Below are positions 57,396 to 64,000 of a stretch of 64,000 nt of DNA, piece by piece. Source of the stretch: Pseudomonas helleri (lineage in GTDB: Bacteria > Pseudomonadota > Gammaproteobacteria > Pseudomonadales > Pseudomonadaceae); contig NZ_JYLD01000001.1 of the NCBI RefSeq assembly GCF_001043025.1, forward strand, positions 186,001-250,000. The letters are read 5' to 3'. The number at the start of each line of letters is the position of its first letter. Position 1 is the first letter of the stretch. The translations under genes were made by a program, and so were the position numbers. The notes beneath the pieces were generated by a model. The model was not told where the DNA came from. It did not search any database and saw only the letters and a program-made list of their open reading frames with translations.

Positions 57396-58292
57396 TTACG
57401 TTTTAAACACCGGCACCGGGTTGCACCAACGCTCTTTGTATTCGCGGTCGGCGCGGCCGAACGAGAAACGCAAAGGCTTGTTGACGCTGCGCGCCTGCTC
57501 CCAGGCCGATTGGGTATTGAGAAAGCTCAATACGCTACCGGGGCTGAAATCTCGGGTTTGCGGGTCAACGCCGCCGTTGACGTACTCAACGCTGATCCAT
57601 TGCGGGGATTCAACCCGGTACACCAACTGGATGGCAATAGGCGCGTCGTTAAGGAATATGACCGAACCGATCAACAGCTCACGCAACAGCTCGACCACAT
57701 CGCACATGCGCTCGGCGCCCGTGGCCACAAAACCCCAGCGGCGCAGGAACAGATCGCAGTAAATGGCCGCCAGTTCAGTGCTGGAAAAGTCCGTCACCGG
57801 GCGCACAACACCGCCCGCCTCTTCCAGCAAACGCAGTTCGCGGCGTTGGTTGTAACGGAATTTTTTGGAGAGTTCTTCAGGCGTGCGGGCCATCGCCAGC
57901 TGTTCGGTTTGCTGGATCAGCGTACTGAAACGGCCTTCATTGAGCTGCGACAGGTAACGCCCACGGTGACGTAAGGGCACGTTGGCCCCGTCGGCAGCCG
58001 GCAGAATGATCTCGGCATTACCGAGGTCAAACAGGCCTTTTTTGCCGTGGCGCTTGAGCACGTCCTTGGACAAAGCCAGGTCGCGGCCCCAGGTCGGAAT
58101 CGCGGCTTTCACTTCACCGTTTTGCTCCCAGGCCAGGTAGCGCACCGGAATACCCGCCAACTGAGCCAAACGCTCAACCACCATCGGGTGCGTGGCCACG
58201 CTGCCACCAAAGCGTTGCCAGGCCTCTGCGTAAACAGACGCGTCAACAACGCTCCAGCCGCGCTCACGCCAGCCCTGGAAATAATTGAGCAT
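57396..58292 (-). CDS. mig-14: Mig-14 family antimicrobial resistance protein
   Basis: Protein of 298 residues of the Mig-14 family, first linked to resistance to cationic antimicrobial peptides in Salmonella and present as PA5003 in PAO1. Recognisable blocks are TWGRDLALSKDVLKRHGKKGLFDLGNAEIILP and SKKFRYNQRRELRLLEEAGG, the latter reminiscent of the acyl/aminoacyl-transferase fold. The C-terminal half has FSPGSVLSFLNTQSAWEQA. There is no clear signal peptide. It overlaps wapH by one base (TGATG) and precedes dnpA. The biochemical activity is unknown. Confidence 0.88.
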   Translation of the reverse strand: MLNYFQGWRERGWSVVDASVYAEAWQRFGGSVATHPMVVERLAQLAGIPVRYLAWEQNGEVKAAIPTWGRDLALSKDVLKRHGKKGLFDLGNAEIILPAADGANVPLRHRGRYLSQLNEGRFSTLIQQTEQLAMARTPEELSKKFRYNQRRELRLLEEAGGVVRPVTDFSSTELAAIYCDLFLRRWGFVATGAERMCDVVELLRELLIGSVIFLNDAPIAIQLVYRVESPQWISVEYVNGGVDPQTRDFSPGSVLSFLNTQSAWEQARSVNKPLRFSFGRADREYKERWCNPVPVFKT

Positions 58293-59422
58293 CAGGCCCC
58301 CGCAGTCAGGTCGGTGACTTGCGGCAACTGCCAGAACCGGTCATGAACGGCCTGATCGCTGAAGCGCTCATGCAGGCGCGCCAGCATCAGGTCAGCACAG
58401 GCATGACGCTGCTCATCGGTGAGCACCGACAGATGCTTGATACCCTGAGCCAGATGCTCGACATCGCCCAGCGGGAACAAGATCCCGACGCCTTCCACCA
58501 CTTCCTTGGCGCCGCCACAGGCCGTGGCCAGCAACGGCACGCCAGCGGCCATGGCCTCAAGCAAGACCATGCCAAACGGTTCGTGATCGGAACTGAGGGC
58601 AAATACATCAAACGCACGGAAATAACGCCGTGCATCGGGCACTTGGCCCAAAAACTTCACCTGCTCGGTAACACCGAGTTCACGGGCCAGCTCTTTGAGG
58701 TCTTGCTCCAGACGGCCTTTGCCCAGAATCACCAGTTGGCTATCTGCGGGCAGGTCTGCCCGTGCCTGGGCGAAACCCTTGATCAGCGTGGCCTGGTCTT
58801 TGTCCGGGTGCAGGCGCCCGACGTTGCCGACAATAAAACCATCGACCGACAACCCCAGCGCTTCACGCGCCTGGGTGCCGGGCAGTTGGCTGGCTTGTAC
58901 GGCGTCGATATCGATGCGGTTGTACAGCGTGCTGATACGCCCGGTCGGCCACTTGGGCAGGCATTGGCGCATGTCGTCACGCACCGCATCAGACACCCCG
59001 AGCAGGCTCAGGCGCTTACGAAACAGGTTAGCGAACAGTTTGCGGCTGCCGCGCTGGTAGTCGCCAAACGCATGATGCACGCCGATCACCGGCAAACCGG
59101 TGGCCAACAAGGCGATATAAATCGGCTTGAAGCGGTGGGCGATGCAAAAGCTGAATGCCCGCGAGGCGGCGATTTTACGCAGCTTGGCGATGGCGCCCAG
59201 CTTGAGGCCACGAATGGCCTTGGAGCTGAACTCCATAAACAGGACTTCGTCCGAGGCGCAGCCTGCGGCGACCTCTGGGTCGGCCGCCCCGGTCAAAAAG
59301 ACCGTGGTGACCTTGTACCCGCTGCCGGCAAACAGGCTGGCGTACTGGCGCGCGCAGTCCAGAAACGGCCCGTCATAGCCGTGGCAAAACTGCAGCACAT
59401 GACGCTCAGTCGAGCGATTCAT
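58292..59422 (-). CDS. wapH: LPS core glycosyltransferase WapH
   Basis: GT4 family enzyme of 376 residues that adds a sugar to the LPS outer core. The acceptor domain is N-terminal (QFCHGYDGPFLDCARQYASLF) and the nucleotide-sugar domain is C-terminal, with VGNVGRLHPDKDQATLIKGF, LVILGKGRLEQDLKEL and SSDHEPFGMVLLEAMAAGVP. The last holds the ExFGxxxxEA pattern. Its start overlaps the 3' end of the carbamoyltransferase gene by 17 bases. It corresponds by order to PA5004. Confidence 0.9.
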   Translation of the reverse strand: MNRSTERHVLQFCHGYDGPFLDCARQYASLFAGSGYKVTTVFLTGAADPEVAAGCASDEVLFMEFSSKAIRGLKLGAIAKLRKIAASRAFSFCIAHRFKPIYIALLATGLPVIGVHHAFGDYQRGSRKLFANLFRKRLSLLGVSDAVRDDMRQCLPKWPTGRISTLYNRIDIDAVQASQLPGTQAREALGLSVDGFIVGNVGRLHPDKDQATLIKGFAQARADLPADSQLVILGKGRLEQDLKELARELGVTEQVKFLGQVPDARRYFRAFDVFALSSDHEPFGMVLLEAMAAGVPLLATACGGAKEVVEGVGILFPLGDVEHLAQGIKHLSVLTDEQRHACADLMLARLHERFSDQAVHDRFWQLPQVTDLTAGA

Positions 59423-61163
59423 AACGCTCCGCGCCTTCTTTAACGACCAAGATGTCTTCCATGATCAGGTACTGCAGGTCCGAGCCGAAGAACATGTTCA
59501 AGGCGTCGGTCGGAGAGCACACCATCGGCTCACCACGGCGGTTGAGCGAGGTGTTCAGCGACACGCCGTTGCCGGTCAGTACTTCAAGGGCCTTCATCAT
59601 GTCGTAGTAGCGCGGGTTGTATTCGCGCTTGAGCACCTGGGCACGGGAGGTGCCGTCTTCATGGACAACCTCTGGCACACGGGTTTTCCACTCTTCAGCC
59701 ACTTCAAAGGTGAAGGTCATGAACGGTGCCGGGTGATCGACCTTGATCATCTGCGGGCCCACGGTGTCGAGCATCGACGGGCAGAAAGGCCTCCAGCGCT
59801 CACGGAACTTGATCTGTTCGTTGATGCGGTCAGCTACGCCTTCGCTGCTCGGGCAACCGATGATCGAACGACCGCCCAAGGCACGCGGGCCAAACTCCAT
59901 GCGGCCCTGGAACCAGGCCACCGGGTTGCCATCGACCATGATCTTGGCGATTTTCTCAGGCGTGCCTTCGATTTTGCGCCAGGCAGGCTTGCCCGGGTGA
60001 CGGGCACACGCCGCGATCACGTCTTCGTTGCTGTACGCAGGGCCGAGGTAGACGTGTTCCATCTTCTCGACCGGCACGCCGCGCGCGTGGGACACATAGG
60101 CCGCAGCACCCACCGCCGTACCGGCATCCCCGGACGCAGGCTGGACGAACAGCTCTTTGACTTCCGGGCGGGCAATGATCTTTTGGTTCAGCTTCACGTT
60201 CAACGCGCAGCCGCCCGCAAAAGCAATTTTGCCGGTCTCTTTGAGAATGTCGCCCAGGTAGTAGTCGATCATCTGCAGCGCCAGCTTTTCAAACAGCGCT
60301 TGCATGCTCGCGGCGTAGTGGATGTACGGCTCGTCGGCGATGTCGCCTTCGCGCTTGGGGCCCAGCCACTCGATCAGTTTTGGCGAGAAGTAGAAGCCTT
60401 TGCCCTTCTCTTTGTAGCGGCGCAGGCCGATAACGTTGGCGTATTCGGTGTTGACCACCAGCTCGCCGTTTTCAAACGAGGCCAGGCGCGAGAAGTCGTA
60501 TTTGCTGGCGTCGCCATACGGCGCCATGCCCATGACCTTGAACTCGCCGTCGAGCATCTCGAAACCGAGGAACTCGGTGATCGCGCCGTACAGGCCGCCC
60601 AGGGAGTCTGGATCGAAGAATTCTTTGATCTTGGTGATCTTGCCGTTTTCGCCATAACCAAAGAAGGTCGTGGCGTACTCGCCTTTACCATCGATACCCA
60701 GAATCGCGGTTTTCTCTTTGAAACCCGAGCAGTGGTAGGCGCTGGAGGCGTGGGCCAAGTGGTGCTCAACTGGCTCGATCTTGATTTTTTTCGGATCAAA
60801 ACCCAGTTGCTGCAGGCAGAACACAATTTTGTTGCGATAGCGCTTGTAGCGACGGTTGCCCATCAGGATCGCATCCAGAGCGCGGTCCGGGGCGTACCAG
60901 TAGCGCTTGGCGTAGTGCCAGCGGGCCTTGCCGAACAAGCTGACAGGTGCGAACGGGATCGCCACCACATCAACGTCGGAAGGTTTGATACCCGCTTGCT
61001 CTAGGCAGAATTTTGCGGACTCGTAAGGCATGCGGTTCTTTGCATGCTTGTCGCGTACAAAGCGTTCTTCCTCAGCCGCTGCAACCAGCTTGCCGTCAAT
61101 ATAGAGGGCTGCGGAGGGATCATGGCTAAGGGCGCCGGACAGGCCAAGGATCGTCAATGCCAC
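59406..61163 (-). CDS. carbamoyltransferase (LPS core modification)
   Basis: Enzyme of 585 residues of the NodU/CmcH family that carbamoylates a sugar, in this context the inner-core heptose. The N-terminal domain has the TsaD-like metal site in EHHLAHASSAYHCSGF, plus DGKGEYATTFFGYGENG. The C-terminal half has GGCALNVKLNQKI, FQGRMEFGPRALGGRSI and RFMTFTFEVAEEWK-like AFMTF region. It is the first gene of the carbamoyltransferase-wapH-mig14-dnpA unit, preceded by a TATAAT box. PA5005 in PAO1 (WapO) is the equivalent by order. Confidence 0.9.
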   Translation of the reverse strand: MALTILGLSGALSHDPSAALYIDGKLVAAAEEERFVRDKHAKNRMPYESAKFCLEQAGIKPSDVDVVAIPFAPVSLFGKARWHYAKRYWYAPDRALDAILMGNRRYKRYRNKIVFCLQQLGFDPKKIKIEPVEHHLAHASSAYHCSGFKEKTAILGIDGKGEYATTFFGYGENGKITKIKEFFDPDSLGGLYGAITEFLGFEMLDGEFKVMGMAPYGDASKYDFSRLASFENGELVVNTEYANVIGLRRYKEKGKGFYFSPKLIEWLGPKREGDIADEPYIHYAASMQALFEKLALQMIDYYLGDILKETGKIAFAGGCALNVKLNQKIIARPEVKELFVQPASGDAGTAVGAAAYVSHARGVPVEKMEHVYLGPAYSNEDVIAACARHPGKPAWRKIEGTPEKIAKIMVDGNPVAWFQGRMEFGPRALGGRSIIGCPSSEGVADRINEQIKFRERWRPFCPSMLDTVGPQMIKVDHPAPFMTFTFEVAEEWKTRVPEVVHEDGTSRAQVLKREYNPRYYDMMKALEVLTGNGVSLNTSLNRRGEPMVCSPTDALNMFFGSDLQYLIMEDILVVKEGAERYESLD

Positions 61164-61219
61164 TGGATTAGCCTCTTAAAAATGCAGGCAGGCGGCGGGC
61201 GCCTGAAAAAAGGGGTGTA

Positions 61220-61260
61220 CTGCGCGCAACGCGCAGAAACAACTAAAGGGCGGGATTATA
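61220..61260 (-). promoter_or_regulatory. -10 box and leader hairpin for the carbamoyltransferase operon
   Basis: A perfect TATAAT (61255-61260, minus strand) lies about 90 bases before the carbamoyltransferase ATG. Just downstream, CTGCGCG-TTG-CGCGCAG (61220-61236) forms a perfect seven-base-pair hairpin in the leader. No good -35 box is seen. Confidence 0.4.
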
Positions 61261-61317
61261 GCGTAAAGCGCACGGGAATGACCCAGCGCTATTTGCCACG
61301 CCCTGACGCCCGCCTGC

Positions 61318-61644
61318 CTACCTCAACAAGAGACTGCCCTCGTGGCTTTGCTGAAAAATCGTATAGGGCAACGCAACCGTGTCGACCACCGCACAGGCCA
61401 GCACGTCAAAAAAGAAAATCGGCACAAACCCGCTGGGCACACCGCTGGTGGTGTTGGGCGGCGCATTCAGCACGCACAAATCAAACGCTACGCCACTGTA
61501 GACACGGGTCACCGAGTCACAGTAGCTACGCTGCTTTTTAAGGTCCCGACGGATGCTCTCATCACTGCCGAACAAGGTCTTGACGGACCCACACCCCAAC
61601 AAAAAGCAAGGCACGACACACAGCAGCACGAATTTGCAGGCCAT
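61318..61644 (-). CDS. YceK/YidQ-family small lipoprotein
   Basis: Small outer-membrane lipoprotein of 108 residues from the chosen start. MACKFVLLCVVPCFLLGCGS gives a signal peptide and lipobox (LLGC). The mature part has RVYSGVAFDLCVLN and the C-terminal DVLACAVVDTVALPYTIF, both typical of the YceK/YidQ group. The function is unknown. The frame is open to 61674, but ATG 61644 is preferred because AGGAG is eight bases upstream and the signal peptide then starts cleanly. It is divergent from the TonB-dependent receptor gene. Confidence 0.83.
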   Translation of the reverse strand: MACKFVLLCVVPCFLLGCGSVKTLFGSDESIRRDLKKQRSYCDSVTRVYSGVAFDLCVLNAPPNTTSGVPSGFVPIFFFDVLACAVVDTVALPYTIFQQSHEGSLLLR

Positions 61645-61772
61645 CGCATTGGCTCCTGAAGAATGGCCTCGCAACCTAGCACCCGGCTGCGGCTAATCGC
61701 AGGTGATGGCTTCCTAAGTTTTCGTATGAACCCTCTTACACCGCTAAACTACCCGCCCTCTGCTAGCCTGAT

Positions 61773-61791
61773 ACCCGTCGCCCAGACGGGT
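61773..61791 (+). promoter_or_regulatory. leader hairpin upstream of the TonB-dependent receptor
   Basis: ACCCGTC and GACGGGT form a perfect seven-base-pair stem around a five-base loop, about 30 bases before the receptor ATG. It may affect mRNA stability or translation. No Fur box is recognised. Confidence 0.3.
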
Positions 61792-61819
61792 CGCGTCACA
61801 CGGAACCCCGATACCGCCC

Positions 61820-63898
61820 ATGAATTTTTTTGCCCCTGCCCGCTTTGCCCTGTTGCTCCCGGGGCTTTGCCTCGCCCCCGCCAGCTTCGCCGAAACCCTG
61901 GAACTGGACCCCAGCGTCATTACCGGTTCGCGCAGCGCCAGCCCCAGTTTTGATCTGCCTTACTCGGTCGACAGCATCAACCAGCAACAGATCAGCGACG
62001 GCCAATTGGGCATCAATGCCTCAGAAGTGCTGTCCCGCGTGCCGGGGCTGGTGGTGCAAAACCGGCAGAACTACGCACAGGACCTGCAAATCTCGTCCCG
62101 TGGTTTTGGCGCACGCTCGGCGTTTGGCGTGCGCGGCATCAAGCTGATTGCCGACGGCATCCCGGCCAGCACACCGGACGGTCAGGGCCAGGCCGCGACC
62201 TTTAACCTCGATACCGCCGAACGCATCGAAGTGCTGCGCGGCCCAGCGGCCACGCTGTACGGCAGCAATGCGGGCGGGGTGATTCAAATGTTCTCCCGCG
62301 ATGGCGAAGGGCCGCCGCGCATCGGCGCCGAAACCCTGGTGGGCAGCGACGGCATGAGCAAAAACCACCTCACGGCCGAAGGCGCGACAGACGACGTAGG
62401 CTTTGTGCTCGATGCCTCACGCATGGACACCGACGGCTACCGCGACCACAGCGCCGCCCGCCGCGACCAGACCTTTGCCAAGCTCAACTTAAAGCCTGAC
62501 GAAGACAGCAAACTGGCGCTGATTTACAGCAGCCTGGAGCAAAACGGCACCCAAGACCCGCTGGGCCAAACCTGGGCAGCCTACAAAGCCGACCCACGTT
62601 CGGTGACACCGGCGGCACTGACCTACAACACCCGTAAAAGCATCGACCACCAACAAGTGGGCCTGAACTACGAGCGCTACTTCGGCGATGCCACCTTGCA
62701 GGTCAATGCCTACAACGGCACCCGCAGCGTGATCCAGTACCTGGCGATCCCCAAAGGCACGCCCGGCAACAACCAGGGCGGCGGCGTGGTGCAATTCGAC
62801 CGCAAGTTCTATGGCGGCAGCCTGCGCTGGCTGCAACCGGTGCACAGCGTGCCCGGCGACCTGACCCTGATTGGCGGGCTGGACTACGACCAGAGCCGGG
62901 ACAGCCGCCACGGCTACCAAAACTTTGTGGGCGACCAACTGGGCGTGAAAGGCGCGCTGGTGCGCGACGAAATCGACACCGCCCGCAGCCTCGACCCGTA
63001 CGTGCAGGCCAACTGGGCCATCGACAACTGGACCGTCCAGGCCGGGCTGCGCTACAGCACCATGGAACTGGACGTGCATGATCAATTTTTGAGCAACGGC
63101 GACGACAGTGGCACCAAGCGCTACGAAAAAGCCACGCCCTCGATGAGTGTGATGTACGCCTTTACCCCAGAGCTGCATGGTTATGTCAGCGCGGGCAAAG
63201 GTTTTGAAACACCGACTCAGGCGGAATTGGCCTACTCGCCAAACGGCAATGGCTTCAACTTTGGCCTCAAACCGTCTGAAAGCACGCAGTACGAAATGGG
63301 CTTGAAAGCTCAGCTCGCCAACACGCGCATCAATGCCGCCATCTTCCAGATCACCACCTCCGACGAACTGGTGGTGCTGAGCAATACCGGCGGGCGCACC
63401 ACCTACCAGAACGCGGGCCGCACCCTGCGTCGCGGCTTCGAGCTGGGGGTCGAAAGCCAGCTTGCCGACGACTGGACCACCACCCTGGCCTACACCCGGC
63501 TGCAAGCCACCTATGACCGCGACTTCACCAGCCCCAAAGGCCTCATTGATAAAGGCAACGACCTGCCGGGCGTGCCGCAGACCACTTTGTTTGCCGAAGT
63601 GAACTGGAAACCTGCCGACTGGGTCAGCACCGCCATCGAGGGCATGTACCGCAGCAAGGTCTACGTCGAAGACACCAACACGCAAAAAGCCGCACCGGCC
63701 TACAGCGTGTTCAACTGGCGCGCGAAGTTTGAGCAAAAGGTTGATCACTGGACCTTCCACCAGACCTTGCGCCTGGACAACCTGCTAGACCGCCAATACG
63801 TGGGCTCAGTGATCGTTGCCGACGGCAACAACCGCTTCTACGAAGCCGCACCGGGCCGCTCGTGGTACGCCGGCGCCGGGGCGCAATACAGCTTCTGA
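61820..63898 (+). CDS. TonB-dependent receptor, YncD/PqqU-like
   Basis: Outer-membrane beta-barrel receptor of 692 residues. A signal peptide (MNFFAPARFALLLPGLCLAPASFA) is followed by a plug domain with VPGLVVQNRQNYAQDLQISS, RGFGARSAFGVRGIKLIADG and GPAATLYGSNAGGVIQM. The barrel ends with a terminal aromatic residue (AGAGAQYSF). The plug resembles E. coli YncD, recently identified as the PQQ importer PqqU, but I infer the ligand only from remembered similarity. No TonB box can be assigned with confidence. It is a single gene followed by a REP. Confidence 0.85.
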   Translation: MNFFAPARFALLLPGLCLAPASFAETLELDPSVITGSRSASPSFDLPYSVDSINQQQISDGQLGINASEVLSRVPGLVVQNRQNYAQDLQISSRGFGARSAFGVRGIKLIADGIPASTPDGQGQAATFNLDTAERIEVLRGPAATLYGSNAGGVIQMFSRDGEGPPRIGAETLVGSDGMSKNHLTAEGATDDVGFVLDASRMDTDGYRDHSAARRDQTFAKLNLKPDEDSKLALIYSSLEQNGTQDPLGQTWAAYKADPRSVTPAALTYNTRKSIDHQQVGLNYERYFGDATLQVNAYNGTRSVIQYLAIPKGTPGNNQGGGVVQFDRKFYGGSLRWLQPVHSVPGDLTLIGGLDYDQSRDSRHGYQNFVGDQLGVKGALVRDEIDTARSLDPYVQANWAIDNWTVQAGLRYSTMELDVHDQFLSNGDDSGTKRYEKATPSMSVMYAFTPELHGYVSAGKGFETPTQAELAYSPNGNGFNFGLKPSESTQYEMGLKAQLANTRINAAIFQITTSDELVVLSNTGGRTTYQNAGRTLRRGFELGVESQLADDWTTTLAYTRLQATYDRDFTSPKGLIDKGNDLPGVPQTTLFAEVNWKPADWVSTAIEGMYRSKVYVEDTNTQKAAPAYSVFNWRAKFEQKVDHWTFHQTLRLDNLLDRQYVGSVIVADGNNRFYEAAPGRSWYAGAGAQYSF

Positions 63899-63914
63899 GT
63901 CGCGCCAAACACCT

Positions 63915-63983
63915 TGTAGGAGCGAGCTTGCCTCGCGATCTTTTAAACGATCAAAAGATCGCGAGACAAGCTCGCTCCTACAG
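63915..63983. repeat. REP family B pair
   Basis: Full inverted pair TGTAGGAGCGAGCTTG...CAAGCTCGCTCCTACA, with GAGACAAGC in the right arm, after the receptor gene. Confidence 0.9.
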
Positions 63984-64000
63984 GGTGGGGTTACACCGCT

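Noticed and set aside
61044..61541. 165-codon plus-strand frame in the gap upstream of the carbamoyltransferase gene
   Set aside because: It overlaps two genes antisense, contains low-complexity sequence, and the gap is better explained by a promoter and leader.

Overview
The window is chromosomal DNA of a Pseudomonas, most likely of the fluorescens/fragi side of the genus. Three things point there: the proteins are of typical Pseudomonas length and sequence, the gene order matches (from memory) P. aeruginosa PAO1 from about PA4938 to PA5005 almost gene for gene, and the intergenic REP elements are of Pseudomonas type. The species cannot be fixed from the sequence alone. I see no rRNA, tRNA, insertion sequence, prophage or CRISPR array. 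Almost everything is core genome.

Layout. 1-2.4 kb: a small DUF3077-like protein and a chemoreceptor. 2.5-5.0 kb: hisZ-purA. 5.4-14.9 kb: two long minus-strand groups, nnrD-tsaE-amiB-mutL-miaA-hfq-hflX-hflK-hflC, covering metabolite repair, tRNA modification, peptidoglycan cleavage, mismatch repair, RNA chaperoning and membrane proteolysis control. 14.9-20.5 kb: queG, a TRIC-family membrane protein, orn, rsgA and the flagellar stator genes motA-motB, with a recognisable sigma-28 promoter. 20.7-26.9 kb: an HDOD protein, rhdA, psd, serB and a YtjB-like membrane protein whose C-terminal domain resembles a degenerate class III nucleotide cyclase. 27.1-36.5 kb: a PqiC-like lipoprotein and the block nudF-DUF1249-cpdA-yqiA-parE-(phytase-like esterase)-(aspartic protease)-parC. 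36.7-42.7 kb: a DUF3298 lipoprotein, then thiC and its transporter gene cytX under a TPP riboswitch, then the TolC-type outer membrane channel. 42.8-47.6 kb: waaA, an SMR efflux pump, and a three-gene group (FAD oxidoreductase, aldo/keto reductase, unknown protein). 47.7-61.2 kb: a lipopolysaccharide core region (hldE, msbA, waaL, a kinase-like protein, three glycosyltransferases, dnpA, mig-14, wapH, a carbamoyltransferase). 61.3-63.9 kb: a small YceK-type lipoprotein and a TonB-dependent receptor of the YncD/PqqU type.

The genes co-operate mainly in the cell envelope. hldE makes the heptose precursor, waaA adds Kdo, the glycosyltransferases and carbamoyltransferase decorate the core, msbA flips it, waaL joins the O-chain, and mig-14 and dnpA are linked to antimicrobial tolerance. 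amiB, psd, tolC and the PqiC-like lipoprotein are further envelope functions.

The intergenic space is seeded with two families of inverted repeats: ten elements built on a TGTAGGAGCGAGCTTG arm and three built on a TGTGGGAGCGGGCTTG arm. One of the latter lies beside the decayed 3' end of a second DUF3077-like gene. No clear new defence or mobile system is present. The most interesting leads are the cyclase-like domain beside serB, the two uncharacterised enzymes translationally coupled between parE and parC, the oxidoreductase/reductase/unknown-protein operon, the structured U-rich leader of hfq, and the REP families.
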